The notes beneath the pieces are model-generated. The model was not told the origin of the DNA and did not search any database. It was given only the letters and a program-made list of their open reading frames with translations. DNA of 64,000 bases from contig JAFWNG010000031.1 in assembly GCA_017510405.1 (NCBI GenBank), forward strand, positions 59,968 to 123,967. Direction: 5' to 3'. The stretch is from Solobacterium sp. GTDB taxonomy: Bacteria; Bacillota_I; Bacilli_A; Erysipelotrichales; Erysipelotrichaceae. This document shows, in pieces, positions 18,398 through 27,798 of the stretch (its first letter is position 1; each line of letters starts with the position of its first letter). The position numbers were made by a program, and so were the translations under genes.

Positions 18398-20377
18398 TTA
18401 TCCGAATACGTGATCAAAGTAGTCCACGGACTGTATGCCCTGGCAGTACTTCATCTTGTTCTGCACCAGCTTTTTGATCCGGTCGACATAGCCGTCCGGG
18501 ATGACGGTGTCCAGGGACTTCGGCGTGAATGCGCCGTTTACATATGTGCCCAGCGCAGTCTTCCATTCGTAGTTCATGTTGAAGACCAGCGCTTCGGCGT
18601 CCGACAGAGCGTCGCGTCCGACAAACAGGCGGGAATCGAACTTCGTGCCGAACAGATTGGACAGCGTCGGCAGGATGTCCAGCGAGGACGTCGGCGTATC
18701 GACTGTGATGGGATCCATATCTTCCAGACAGCCGGACCAGATGATGAGCCGATTGTGGTCAAGGACCATCGAATCGGTGATCGGACGGCCGTACAGTTCT
18801 TCCAGGTAAGGCATATTGCCCATGGCAGCGCCGTAATCCAGTCCATACGGGAAATGGTCGGCGCCGATCACGATGACGGTATCATCCAGGATGCCGGCTT
18901 TTTCCAGTTCGCCCACCAGATATGCCATGGCGTTTTCCAGCTCGACATTGGCTGCGAGATAGCCGTGCACCGGTTCGGTCCAGTCACCCTGAACAGTATC
19001 CCAGTTTTTGCGCGCCATGGCGTTCTCGCCCCGGGTATAGCCGTTGTGACCGCTGACACTCATGTAATAAACATTGAACGGCTGACTGCCGATGTACATC
19101 GGGACAGTAGCCTCCAGCATCTCGAGATCGCTCTCGGGCCACTGGCTTGTAATATAATCTTCCAGACCGTTTCCGACTGCCATGTAGCCGTGGGAATAGC
19201 CGATGGTGTTGTGGGTGATGTGGCGGTCATAGAATGTATAGGAGTTGTTGTGGAAGGCCCAGCCGTTGTAGCCGAGGCGGTCAAGCTGGGATCCGATCGT
19301 CATATAGTTGTTGCGGGAAGCCATCTTCTTGAAAGAACTTCCGCCTGACGTCGGCAGGGCGCCGAATATGATCTCATATTCACCGCCGGTCGTACCGGCA
19401 CTTGCCGGCTGATAGTAATCGGTGAAGCGGATGCCTTTTTCCGCCATGCGGTACAGCGTCGGCGTTCTGTCTTTGTCGATCGCTTCGGCCGTGAATGCTT
19501 CGGCGGCGATCATGATCAGGTTCTTGCCTTCAAACAGACCGGTGTAGTCGTTCTTGAGGGACGGCGTCACGGATGCGACATATTCGTCCATCGACTGCTC
19601 GGTTCCTTCTGCCGAAGCTGCCAGAGCCTTGAAATCGATATTCAGCACATTGGGCTCATAGACGATCTCGGCGGGACGGGCGAACTTTTTCGCCTGAATG
19701 ACCGGGTCGCTGGCAAAGCCGATGTTCTGATCGTCGATGCCGTTGTGCAGCGCATCCATGAGCAGTCCTTCGAGAAGGCCGGTCTTTCCGATCACTGTCT
19801 GGAAGTTGTATTCGTGATCCACCGAGCTGCGGAATCCCGGCAGCGTATACTGGGATACCGTACTGATCCCCATGGATACCGACATGACAGCGGCCAGCAC
19901 GGCACTGCTGTCCAGGGTGATCCGTTCGGCTTTGTCGAAGCGGTTGAACAGGACCGTGATGATGACCGGTATCATATACAGGGCGATCCGCAGAATGCCG
20001 TCCTGTCCGGTGATCAGATCGATCATCTGCCGGCGGAAACCGCTCAGGACGCCGGATGTGCCGTTCGCCACGGTATTGATGTCATAGAAGATCTTGAACT
20101 GGTAATAGATGAAATAGTTTACCAGAAACAGTACCGAGGCGGCTGCGCTTACAAAGAGCGTCAGGAAGCGGTTGAGACGGGGACGGGAGCTCAGGGAAGT
20201 GACCGCTGCCAGCAGCGTTCCGAAGGTCACCGCATTGCACGCGATGACGGCAGTCTCGCTAAGATCCGTCCCTCCTATCGTAGAGTATTTCAGCAGGATC
20301 TCGTCAAACAGCAGTACCAGACTGAGCAGTACGGCTTTGGCGATGAAGCCTGCGCGGTGTTCGTTGTTTTTGACCAT
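18398..20377 (-). CDS. LTA synthase/sulfatase-family membrane protein, second copy
   Basis: A 659-residue protein with five hydrophobic N-terminal segments and a secreted sulfatase-like domain: IMIAAEAFTAEA (metal glutamate), the TTGGEYEIIFG segment with the candidate nucleophilic threonine, and GADHFPYG with Asp-His. It is only distantly similar to the protein at 13930-15963, so it is a different branch rather than a recent duplicate. The likely role is glycerol-phosphate transfer during lipoteichoic acid or glycolipid synthesis. The start codon follows directly on a promoter and lacks a ribosome-binding site; no alternative early ATG exists. Confidence 0.82.
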   Translation of the reverse strand: MVKNNEHRAGFIAKAVLLSLVLLFDEILLKYSTIGGTDLSETAVIACNAVTFGTLLAAVTSLSSRPRLNRFLTLFVSAAASVLFLVNYFIYYQFKIFYDINTVANGTSGVLSGFRRQMIDLITGQDGILRIALYMIPVIITVLFNRFDKAERITLDSSAVLAAVMSVSMGISTVSQYTLPGFRSSVDHEYNFQTVIGKTGLLEGLLMDALHNGIDDQNIGFASDPVIQAKKFARPAEIVYEPNVLNIDFKALAASAEGTEQSMDEYVASVTPSLKNDYTGLFEGKNLIMIAAEAFTAEAIDKDRTPTLYRMAEKGIRFTDYYQPASAGTTGGEYEIIFGALPTSGGSSFKKMASRNNYMTIGSQLDRLGYNGWAFHNNSYTFYDRHITHNTIGYSHGYMAVGNGLEDYITSQWPESDLEMLEATVPMYIGSQPFNVYYMSVSGHNGYTRGENAMARKNWDTVQGDWTEPVHGYLAANVELENAMAYLVGELEKAGILDDTVIVIGADHFPYGLDYGAAMGNMPYLEELYGRPITDSMVLDHNRLIIWSGCLEDMDPITVDTPTSSLDILPTLSNLFGTKFDSRLFVGRDALSDAEALVFNMNYEWKTALGTYVNGAFTPKSLDTVIPDGYVDRIKKLVQNKMKYCQGIQSVDYFDHVFG

Positions 20378-20384
20378 ATCTATA

Positions 20385-20414
20385 AATATATATCACAAAT
20401 CCGGATTTTCTCAA
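20385..20414 (-). promoter_or_regulatory. Promoter of the second LTA-synthase-like gene, apparently leaderless
   Basis: On the minus strand TTGAGA (20409-20414) and TATATT (20385-20390) are 18 bases apart. The predicted transcription start, about seven bases after the -10 box, coincides with the ATG at 20377. No Shine-Dalgarno sequence is present between them. Confidence 0.6.
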
Positions 20415-20464
20415 TAACATCTATGGTACCTGCTGATATACTAAGAAAAAAGGAAAAATGAAGT

Positions 20465-21808
20465 ATGAAAGATCTGTCAGTACTGCTTTATCCGCTTCCT
20501 GAAGATGTGGAAAAAGCGCGCACATTCGGCGATTATCCGCGGGCTTTCCGCCTGATCCGGAAATATCTGGAACAGCCGCAGACACCGGCATGCATGAAAG
20601 AGCGTCTGCGCCTTGAAGAAGAGATCCTGGAATGGCTTCCGGGCAGCTATCCGTATACCGAGGAAGAGGCACTTGCCCGTGTTCGGGAGGAGATCCCGGA
20701 CTTTACCATGGAAGAACTGCGGGAATGGGAAGACAACGGCGGCGCCGACTGGATCTATATCAGCGGGACCGTGCATCTGCAGGACCGCTTCTTTGAAAGC
20801 ATGAAAAAGGTATATCCCGCGATCAGCGAACGGGCAGGGGTCATTTCGCCGGCACATGCATGGCCGGAAGAAACGATTCCTTCCATCAAGGCGGCAGGCG
20901 GCGCCCTGTGGCATGTGCATATGCGCACTTCCGTACGCATGCGGGAAGATCAGTTCCGCCCGGGACATGTGCGGGCGTGGCTGCCGGTGCCGGCAGAATG
21001 CGAAAACATGAAGAATGTGAAGATCCTTTCTGCGTCCCCGGTGATCCGCTGTGAAAGCGGATCAGGCACACTGTCCCATACGGTATTCTTTGAAGAAGAC
21101 CTGACGGAGAACCGCTGGTTCACCGTGGAATATGAATATGACTCCTGTGTGCGGTATACCGAGCTGAAGCCGGGCACCGCCCGCATCCCGGAAAACATGC
21201 CGGTGCACTGGAAATCACCGCAGATCACGGAAACACCGTTCCTGCGGGCACTGTGCGAAGAACTGAAGAACGGGGAAAGCGATCCGGTGATCATAGCCCG
21301 CAATATATACGATTACTGCACGAAGAACGTCACGTATTCGTTCATGCGTGAATATGCCGCGCTCGGGCAGATCCCGGAATACTGCGCGGCGGGCCGCAAA
21401 GGCGACTGCGGTGTACAGGCGCTGCTGTTTATCACGCTGTGCTGTATTGCCGGCATCCCGGCAAGGTGGCAGAGCGGTCTCTATGTAACGCCGGACGATG
21501 CGGGAAACCACGACTGGGCAATGTTTTATCTGGAGCCGTACGGGTGGCTGTTTGCCGATCCGTCCTTCGGCGGCAGCGGCTGGCGGGCAGGAAATACCGA
21601 AAAGCATGAATACTATTTCGGAAACCTGGATCCGTTCCGCATGGCCGCAAATCTTGACGTACAGTGCGAATTCGAACCGGAAACAGCCGGACTGCGCTAT
21701 GATCCGTACGACAGCCAGAGCGGCGAGATCGAACGGGACGGCGAGATGCTGAAAAAAGGAATGACAGAGCGCCGCTATGAGGTGCTGGAAATGACAAAGA
21801 TACGATAG
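20465..21808 (+). CDS. Transglutaminase-like cysteine peptidase-fold protein
   Basis: A 447-residue cytoplasmic protein (no signal peptide). A helical N-terminal region of about 140 residues and a middle beta-rich domain precede a transglutaminase-like core. Its catalytic triad is readable as GDCGVQAL (Cys), GNHDWAMF (His) and FADPSFGG (Asp). Such proteins can be peptidases or inactive relatives; the substrate is unknown. An AAAAAAGGA site lies before ATG 20465. It is followed 12 bases later by the DJ-1/PfpI gene, so the two are probably cotranscribed. Confidence 0.82.
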   Translation: MKDLSVLLYPLPEDVEKARTFGDYPRAFRLIRKYLEQPQTPACMKERLRLEEEILEWLPGSYPYTEEEALARVREEIPDFTMEELREWEDNGGADWIYISGTVHLQDRFFESMKKVYPAISERAGVISPAHAWPEETIPSIKAAGGALWHVHMRTSVRMREDQFRPGHVRAWLPVPAECENMKNVKILSASPVIRCESGSGTLSHTVFFEEDLTENRWFTVEYEYDSCVRYTELKPGTARIPENMPVHWKSPQITETPFLRALCEELKNGESDPVIIARNIYDYCTKNVTYSFMREYAALGQIPEYCAAGRKGDCGVQALLFITLCCIAGIPARWQSGLYVTPDDAGNHDWAMFYLEPYGWLFADPSFGGSGWRAGNTEKHEYYFGNLDPFRMAANLDVQCEFEPETAGLRYDPYDSQSGEIERDGEMLKKGMTERRYEVLEMTKIR

Positions 21809-21820
21809 GAGGTACACTTC

Positions 21821-22390
21821 ATGACAAAATGCGCGATTTTCATGGCCGACGGATTTGAAACATGCGAAGGTCTGATCACGGTCGATCTTCTGCGCCGGGC
21901 AGGATTATCCATCGATACGGTATCCATTAACGGTACGAACGATGTTACGACGTCCCACGGCGTTCATCTGAAAACAGATCTGGTGTGGGATGAGATCGAT
22001 CCTGCTTCCTATGATGTCCTGATCCTGCCGGGCGGAAAACTCGGAACACAGAATCTGGAGGCGTTTGAACCGCTGCGTCAGGCAGTCCGCCGGCATACCG
22101 ATGAAGGCAGACTGATGTGCGCAATCTGCGCGGCGCCGTCGATCCTCGGTCATATGGGAATTCTGAAGGGAAAGAACTACACCTGCTTCCCGGACTTCGA
22201 AGACGCTTCCTACGAAGGCAGCTACCAGATGGAACTGGCAGTGCGCGACGGACAGCTGATCACCGGCCGCGGCATGGGCGCGACGATCGAGTTCGCCCGT
22301 ACGATCATACGGACGCTGTGCGGCGAAGAAGTACTGACAAAAGTAGACAGAGGCATTCAGTACGAGCATCGTTTTAAAGAACTCGGATAA
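21821..22390 (+). CDS. DJ-1/PfpI-family protein
   Basis: A 189-residue protein with the nucleophile elbow CAICAAPSILG (second Cys at the DJ-1 position), an early acidic residue in MADGFETCE, and the C-terminal GRGMGATIEFA segment of the DJ-1/ThiJ branch. Characterised relatives are glyoxalase III or protein/nucleotide deglycases and oxidative-stress proteins; the precise activity here is not decided. AGGAGGT precedes the start. It lies in an apparent operon with the transglutaminase-like gene. Confidence 0.85.
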   Translation: MTKCAIFMADGFETCEGLITVDLLRRAGLSIDTVSINGTNDVTTSHGVHLKTDLVWDEIDPASYDVLILPGGKLGTQNLEAFEPLRQAVRRHTDEGRLMCAICAAPSILGHMGILKGKNYTCFPDFEDASYEGSYQMELAVRDGQLITGRGMGATIEFARTIIRTLCGEEVLTKVDRGIQYEHRFKELG

Positions 22391-22421
22391 CAGGGATCAC
22401 AATACCAAACAGTTTCCTGTC

Positions 22422-22430
22422 TGATATAAT
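22422..22430 (+). promoter_or_regulatory. Extended -10 promoter before the DUF1349 gene
   Basis: TGATATAAT is a perfect extended -10 element. The ATG at 22439 begins eight bases after it, so the mRNA would have essentially no leader; there is no ribosome-binding site in the interval. Confidence 0.6.
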
Positions 22431-22438
22431 GAAACTGT

Positions 22439-23005
22439 ATGAAAAAAAGGCTTGATCCGAGAGAGATGGAGTGGATCTGCGAACCGAAACTGTATATCAC
22501 AGGCTCCGACAGGATCGTGATCGAAACAGAACCGTATACGGATATCCTTCCGGCCGGTAACAGCGCCGAGGCAATTGAACTGAATATCGCCCCGAAGGGA
22601 AGCTTCTGTTTTGAAGTGCGTGTGGATTTTGAATTTCACGGCCTGCTGGACCAGTGCGGGATCTCGCTCTATCAGGGAAAGGAACGAAAGGCGCAGTGCG
22701 GCACGGTCTGCCACAACCGCGAAGCGATGCGGCTTCAGACGGTGGTCTACCATGACGACGGCGGCGATCTGGCCGGACTGAGTATTTCGTCCGGCATCCG
22801 CTGGATGTACTACCGCGTATGGTATCGTTCCGGCACGGTCCGTTTCCAGTACAGCTACAACGGCGACCGCTACACCGAGTTCCGCAATTTCCGTGTGGAA
22901 GAAGGCGGTGAGCCGCTTCGGATCGGCATTTATGCGTGCAGCCCGGGAAATTCCTGGTTTGACTGTACGTTTTCGAAGATGACACTGGAGGAAGAAGATT
23001 TATGA
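22439..23005 (+). CDS. DUF1349 (concanavalin-like) protein
   Basis: A 188-residue beta-rich protein resembling DUF1349, with features such as LGLYQGKE-like, KCGTVCHN-like and FRYSYNGDRY-like strands (here ISLYQGKE, QCGTVCHN and FQYSYNGDRY) and a C-terminal GIYACSPGNSWFDCTF. DUF1349 has a lectin-like fold and is often found beside sugar-metabolism genes; function unknown. Its last four bases overlap the start of pepT, so translation is coupled. The start lacks a Shine-Dalgarno site and sits next to a -10 box. Confidence 0.78.
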   Translation: MKKRLDPREMEWICEPKLYITGSDRIVIETEPYTDILPAGNSAEAIELNIAPKGSFCFEVRVDFEFHGLLDQCGISLYQGKERKAQCGTVCHNREAMRLQTVVYHDDGGDLAGLSISSGIRWMYYRVWYRSGTVRFQYSYNGDRYTEFRNFRVEEGGEPLRIGIYACSPGNSWFDCTFSKMTLEEEDL

Positions 23006-24222
23006 GTGCTGCAGAACGGCTGATCCGCTACTGCCGGATCGACACCCAGTCCGATCCGGCAAGTGATACGTCCCCGTCAACAGAGAAACAGTTTGATCTG
23101 GCAAGGCTCCTTGTGAAGGAACTGAAGGAGATCGGTGCGGAAGACGCGCAGCTGGATGAATACTGCTACGTATATGCGCATATCGATGCAAATACAGAGC
23201 GTCCGTGTCCGACCGTCGGCTTTATCGCCCACATGGACACTGCGCCGGACTTCACCGGCACCGGCGTATCCCCGCGGATCATTTATGATTATGACGGCGG
23301 CGATATCCGTCTGAACGATACGATCGTTACGAAGACGGAGAACTTCCCGCAGCTGAAGGAACTGAAGGGAAAGACTCTGATGGTGACCGACGGCAATACG
23401 CTGCTCGGCGCCGATGACAAAGCCGGCATCACGGCGATCATGGAAGCGCTGTGCATCCTGAAGGATCATCCGGAGATCCCGCACGGCCGCATTGCCGTGG
23501 CATTCACTCCGGATGAAGAGATCGGAAGAGGAACCGAGCATTTCAATTTTGAATGCTTCGGCGCGGACTTTGCCTATACGATGGACGGCGGCGCGCTGCG
23601 GTATTACGCGGACGAGACATTCAACGCCGCAGCGGCACAGGTGACCTTCCACGGCTTCAGCGTACATCCCGGTTCCGCCAAGGACCGCCTTGTCAACGCT
23701 CTGAATGTCGCCATGGAATTCCATGCGCTTCTGCCGGCGCATATGCGTCCGGAACATACCGAGGGCAGAGAGGGATTCATCCATCTGCACGGTATGAGCG
23801 GAAACAGCGAAGAAGCGCATCTGGAATATATAGTACGCGAACATGACAAAGAAAAGTTTGCCGGTCTGAAGAAGCGTATGGAAGACGCTCTGGCTTATAT
23901 CCGTACCGTCTACGGAGAACAGACCGCGGAACTGAAGATCACGGATTCCTACTGCAATATGAAGGAATATCTGAATGAGCGCCCGGATGTCATGAATTAT
24001 GCGCTGAAGGCATATCGTGCCATCGGGATCGATGCGGAATGCGAACCGGTCCGCGGCGGCACGGACGGAGCGATGCTGTCGGCGAAGGGACTTCCCTGTC
24101 CGAATCTCGGCACCGGCGGCGGCAATTTTCACGGCAGATATGAATACTGCTGTCTGGAGGAATTGGAACAGGCAGCGGATCTGATAACAGAGATCGCCAG
24201 AGCGGTCACGGAAGGAGAATAA
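23002..24222 (+). CDS. pepT: Peptidase T (tripeptide aminopeptidase)
   Basis: A 406-residue M20 zinc peptidase of usual PepT length. Zinc ligands and catalytic residues are readable in HMDTAPD (first His and following Asp), GADDKAG (bridging Asp), and DEEIGRGTEHF (catalytic Glu pair), with YTMDGG and the C-terminal NFHGRYEY histidine. It removes N-terminal residues from tripeptides in the cytoplasm. The start overlaps the upstream DUF1349 gene by four bases and has GGAGGAAGA upstream. One base separates it from the kinase gene that follows. Confidence 0.94.
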   Translation: MSAAERLIRYCRIDTQSDPASDTSPSTEKQFDLARLLVKELKEIGAEDAQLDEYCYVYAHIDANTERPCPTVGFIAHMDTAPDFTGTGVSPRIIYDYDGGDIRLNDTIVTKTENFPQLKELKGKTLMVTDGNTLLGADDKAGITAIMEALCILKDHPEIPHGRIAVAFTPDEEIGRGTEHFNFECFGADFAYTMDGGALRYYADETFNAAAAQVTFHGFSVHPGSAKDRLVNALNVAMEFHALLPAHMRPEHTEGREGFIHLHGMSGNSEEAHLEYIVREHDKEKFAGLKKRMEDALAYIRTVYGEQTAELKITDSYCNMKEYLNERPDVMNYALKAYRAIGIDAECEPVRGGTDGAMLSAKGLPCPNLGTGGGNFHGRYEYCCLEELEQAADLITEIARAVTEGE

Positions 24223-24223
24223 T

Positions 24224-25141
24224 ATGCTGTACACATGTACTATGAATCCGTCACTTGACTATTATATGGAGTTTGATGAAGCACCCCGTCCGGGTGCGGC
24301 GAACCGCTCCCGGCTGGAATACTACGAAGCCGGCGGCAAGGGCATCAATATTTCCATCGTTCTGAATAATCTGGGCGTACCGTCGTCTGCTTTCGGCTTT
24401 GTCGGCGGCTTTACGAAGGATTTCTATATCAGCCTTCTGTCCCGGTATGAGAATGTGCGTCCGAATTTCACCTATACGAACGGACATACGCGCATCAATA
24501 TCAAGACCAGCGAACCGGAGAGCATGGAACTGAACGCGACCGGACCGTACATCACGGATAAAGATATGAAGAACCTGATGGACAAGGTCAGCCGTCTTGC
24601 CAAGGGCGATTATCTCGCGCTGGCGGGAATGACGCAGGAATACCTGGAAGACGACGTGCTGGAAATGCTGAAAGAAGCGATCGATGAAGAAGTCAAAGTC
24701 GTTCTGGATACGAATCCGTCCCTGATGCGCAGGGCTCTGGAATATCATCCGTTCATGATCAAAACGACGCCGAAGGAACTGGGTGAGCTTCTCGGCGAAG
24801 AAATGACAACGAAGGAACAGGTCGTTGCCGGTATCCGCAGACTGCATGAAAACGTCGACGTGGTCATGGTGCTTCTCAACAATGAGACGGCGCTGCTCTG
24901 CTGCAGCGAAGGCACCTATGAATGCAGTATTCTGCGTCATTATCAGGCGGTTTCCATGGTCGGTACCGGTGACTCCATGGTGGCAGGCTTCCTGATGAAT
25001 TACCGCCGCAGCAAGAATGCGCTGGATTCGTTCCGCTTCGCAGCGTCCTGCGGTTCCGCAACGGCATATTCCAAGGGTCTGGCTACGCGTGAAAAGATCG
25101 ACTCGTTCTACAAGGAGACAGAGATCCGTGCGATTGAGTAA
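24224..25141 (+). CDS. PfkB-family hexose-phosphate kinase (1-phosphofructokinase/LacC-like)
   Basis: A 305-residue ribokinase-fold protein. The N terminus TCTMNPSLDYYMEF and GGKGINISIVLNNLG are typical of the FruK/LacC subgroup. The C-terminal GTGDSMVAGF contains the catalytic aspartate. It probably phosphorylates fructose-1-phosphate or tagatose-6-phosphate. The tagatose option would fit the galactose-6-phosphate made by LacG, but the two loci are 21 kb apart and the family motifs do not separate the activities. It is cotranscribed with pepT, and its end overlaps the next gene. Confidence 0.82.
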   Translation: MLYTCTMNPSLDYYMEFDEAPRPGAANRSRLEYYEAGGKGINISIVLNNLGVPSSAFGFVGGFTKDFYISLLSRYENVRPNFTYTNGHTRINIKTSEPESMELNATGPYITDKDMKNLMDKVSRLAKGDYLALAGMTQEYLEDDVLEMLKEAIDEEVKVVLDTNPSLMRRALEYHPFMIKTTPKELGELLGEEMTTKEQVVAGIRRLHENVDVVMVLLNNETALLCCSEGTYECSILRHYQAVSMVGTGDSMVAGFLMNYRRSKNALDSFRFAASCGSATAYSKGLATREKIDSFYKETEIRAIE

Positions 25142-25736
25142 GATACTGCTTTCGGCGGCAGTTGTCCTGTCGTGCGGCTGCGGTATGATCGCGGAAGAGA
25201 GGTTTGATCCGGCTTCTGTCGAACCGGTGATCTATACGGAGACCGTCCCGCTGAAACGGATAAAGGACGATGTACAGCTGTATCCGGAAGTACAGGACGC
25301 ATCTGTTTTCGTGCCGGTCACTCTGAAGGAGTCCGTCCGTCTGTTTTCGGAAAAGGGAACCGGCATCGTGGTATACAGTGAGGAGGACTGCCTCTGGTGC
25401 CAGAAAGCCATGCCGGTGCTGGCCGAAGCGCTCCGCCTGACGCAGGTGAATGCCTATCACGTGGATACCGCCGGAAAGATCAAACCGGAAGACTATGATA
25501 CGCTGTGCGGATATATCAGCGATATCTTCCTGCCGGATCCGGACTCCGATACGACGTCTTTCTATATCCCGGCGGTGATCGCGGTAAAAGACGGCGTCAT
25601 TACAGCGCATCATATATCCCTGACGGAAGACTATGATCCGGAAGAAGCAGAGGAACTGAGCGAGGAACAGTACCTGAAACTGCTTCAGACCTATACGGAA
25701 CTGATCGGTACGCTCGGACCTCAGAGCGAAGAGTAA
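25128..25736 (+). CDS. Thioredoxin-like lipoprotein
   Basis: About 202 residues. I choose the GTG start at 25128 because AAGGAG stands ten bases upstream, giving a short basic N terminus, a hydrophobic stretch and a lipobox VLSC. The mature part has a CLWC active-site motif in EEDCLWCQKAMPVL, as in bacteriocin-transport accessory or thioredoxin-like proteins. It would act outside the membrane in disulfide chemistry. It overlaps the kinase gene by 14 bases and is followed two bases later by the GNAT gene. Confidence 0.68.
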   Translation: MRLSKILLSAAVVLSCGCGMIAEERFDPASVEPVIYTETVPLKRIKDDVQLYPEVQDASVFVPVTLKESVRLFSEKGTGIVVYSEEDCLWCQKAMPVLAEALRLTQVNAYHVDTAGKIKPEDYDTLCGYISDIFLPDPDSDTTSFYIPAVIAVKDGVITAHHISLTEDYDPEEAEELSEEQYLKLLQTYTELIGTLGPQSEE

Positions 25737-25738
25737 CT

Positions 25739-26221
25739 ATGCTGAGACAGCTGCTGCGGCGTTTTCGGAAAAATAAAGAAGAGAGGATCAGCGGATCCAC
25801 GGTGGATCTGGTGGTGGAGAAGAAGGTGGAACCGGGGCAGTATGAGGCAACGGTCTATACGGTCTGGTACGGCATCTATCTTCACGACACCGATGTGCGG
25901 GTCGGCTATACCGATCTGCGTGTCGGAAAGAACGACGAACTGTATTATGCCGGCAATATCGGCTATCACATCTATCCCCGCCACCGCGGTCATTCCTACG
26001 CCTATGAGGCATCGAAGCTTCTGCTGAATACCGCAAAAGAAGAGTTCGGCATGGATGAACTGATCGTCACCTGTTCGCCGGACAATCCTGCCAGCGAACG
26101 GACGATACAGAAACTGGGAGGAGAACTGATCGAAAAGACAGACGTTCCTGCCTGGCACTGGCTGTACCGCCGCGGAGAGACCGTTAAACTGATCTACCGG
26201 TTTGACCTTTCAAAAGGCTGA
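25739..26221 (+). CDS. GNAT-family N-acetyltransferase
   Basis: A 160-residue protein. A GNAT fold is suggested by NIGYHIYPRHRGHSYAYEA, which holds the acetyl-CoA pyrophosphate loop (RGHSYA), and by the late TCSPDNPASERTIQKLGG motif typical of RimJ/RimL-like acetyltransferases. The substrate is unknown. It is the last gene of the run that begins with DUF1349 and pepT; a terminator overlaps its stop codon. Confidence 0.8.
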   Translation: MLRQLLRRFRKNKEERISGSTVDLVVEKKVEPGQYEATVYTVWYGIYLHDTDVRVGYTDLRVGKNDELYYAGNIGYHIYPRHRGHSYAYEASKLLLNTAKEEFGMDELIVTCSPDNPASERTIQKLGGELIEKTDVPAWHWLYRRGETVKLIYRFDLSKG

Positions 26222-26233
26222 TACAGCCTTTTT
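26212..26233 (+). terminator. Intrinsic terminator overlapping the GNAT stop codon
   Basis: AAAAGGCT and AGCCTTTT pair around a 5-base loop, and the second arm runs into a five-T tract. The stem includes the stop codon of the GNAT gene. Confidence 0.8.
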
Positions 26234-26243
26234 CTGCGGGTAG

Positions 26244-26252
26244 TGGTATAAT
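26244..26252 (+). promoter_or_regulatory. Extended -10 promoter of cls, apparently leaderless
   Basis: TGGTATAAT is a perfect extended -10. The cls ATG lies at 26259, six bases after it, exactly where transcription should begin. There is no ribosome-binding site. The -35 region falls in the preceding terminator. Confidence 0.65.
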
Positions 26253-26258
26253 AGCGCC

Positions 26259-27788
26259 ATGCGCAGAGTATTAAAGCTGATCACAAGTAAACTCCTGTTC
26301 ATCGTACCGCTGGTGCTGCTGCAGTTCGGACTGTTTGCCCTTGCTTTTTTCCGGGCAACGCTGTTTCTGGAGATCCAGCCTGTCGTTACAGCGGTCGCAT
26401 GGATGTTTACGATCTATATTGTGAACCGTCACGAGGAACCGTCTTTCAAGATCGCGTGGATCGTAACGATCCTCGGAATGCCGATCGTCGGTATCTCCCT
26501 GTATCTGATCTTCGGAAACAGGAAAATGCCGAAACGTCTTGTGGAAGACACGACGCAGGCATCCCGGGAAATGGAAAAACTTCTGGATCCTTCCGAAACC
26601 CTGCTGGAAGAACTGAAAGGCGGTAATGAAGATCTGAAGGAAGTGTTCCGCTACGGCATCAAGCGGTGCGGTTTTCCGGTATGGCGGAATACCGAGTGCC
26701 GGTACTTTGCGTCCGGAGAAGAGTGGAAGCCGGTATACCTTGAAGAGCTGCGGAAGGCAAAGTTCTTTATCTTCATCGAATTCTTCATCATCAGCGAAGG
26801 AAACCTGCTGAGTGAGGTCTCCCAGATCCTGAAGGATAAAGTTAAGGAAGGCGTACAGGTCGTTCTGATCTACGATGATTTCGGCTGTGTGACCGTGCCG
26901 CGCGTTTATCTGCGCGATCTGCAGGAAGCCGGCATCGAGGTGTATTCCTTCAACAGGATCCGTCCGGCTCTTGCCGCCCAGATGAACAACCGGGATCACC
27001 GGAAACTGACGATCATTGACAACCGCACCGGGTTTACCGGAGGCGTCAATCTGGCGGACGAATATGTCAATGAGATCGCGCGTTTCGGCTACTGGAAGGA
27101 CAGCGCGGTCATGCTGAAAGGTGAAGCTGTATGGTCGATGACGGTCATGTTCATGGGCATGTACAGCTATGTGCTTGGAAATAATATCAAGGTCAATTTC
27201 CTTGCCTATAAGCTGTCATACAGTGATATTGCCGGCGACGGGGGATTGTACCAGCCGTGGAGCGATACGCCTACGGACAATGAATACGTTGCCCTGAACA
27301 TGCATCTGAACATGATCAGCCACGCCGGCAGATACATCTATATCGATACGCCGTATCTGATCCTGAACGAGGCAATGACATCGTCGCTGCGTCTGGCGGC
27401 GAAAAACGGTGTTGACGTCCGGATCCTTGTTCCGAAGATCCCGGATAAGTTCTTTACAAACCAGATCACGAAGAGTTATTATCTGACATTGCTTGAAGCA
27501 GGTGTCCGGATCTATGAATATACACCGGGATTTGTCCATGCGAAGAACTTTGTATCGGATGACCGGATCGCCATCGTCGGAACGGCGAACACGGACTTCC
27601 GCAGTTATTATCTGCACTTCGAGGACGGCATCCTGATGCACGGAACGCCGGAAATACTGCGGATCCGTGAGGATTTCGAGGCATCGCTCAAACAGGCGGA
27701 AGAGATTACAGAAGAAGCAGCGCGGAATGTTAATATCATACTGCGTCTGCTGAGAGCAATGCTGGCGCTGATGCGTCAGATGTTCTGA
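26259..27788 (+). CDS. cls: Cardiolipin synthase, phospholipase D type
   Basis: A 509-residue protein with two N-terminal membrane helices and two HKD motifs: HRKLTIID near residue 248 and HAKNFVSD near residue 427, the catalytic pair of bacterial Cls. It condenses two phosphatidylglycerol molecules to cardiolipin and glycerol at the membrane. It is the first gene of a two-gene unit with the patatin-like gene (10 bases apart), so both act on phospholipids. The start has no Shine-Dalgarno site and lies at the predicted transcription start. Confidence 0.92.
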   Translation: MRRVLKLITSKLLFIVPLVLLQFGLFALAFFRATLFLEIQPVVTAVAWMFTIYIVNRHEEPSFKIAWIVTILGMPIVGISLYLIFGNRKMPKRLVEDTTQASREMEKLLDPSETLLEELKGGNEDLKEVFRYGIKRCGFPVWRNTECRYFASGEEWKPVYLEELRKAKFFIFIEFFIISEGNLLSEVSQILKDKVKEGVQVVLIYDDFGCVTVPRVYLRDLQEAGIEVYSFNRIRPALAAQMNNRDHRKLTIIDNRTGFTGGVNLADEYVNEIARFGYWKDSAVMLKGEAVWSMTVMFMGMYSYVLGNNIKVNFLAYKLSYSDIAGDGGLYQPWSDTPTDNEYVALNMHLNMISHAGRYIYIDTPYLILNEAMTSSLRLAAKNGVDVRILVPKIPDKFFTNQITKSYYLTLLEAGVRIYEYTPGFVHAKNFVSDDRIAIVGTANTDFRSYYLHFEDGILMHGTPEILRIREDFEASLKQAEEITEEAARNVNIILRLLRAMLALMRQMF

Positions 27789-27798
27789 AGGAGGAATT

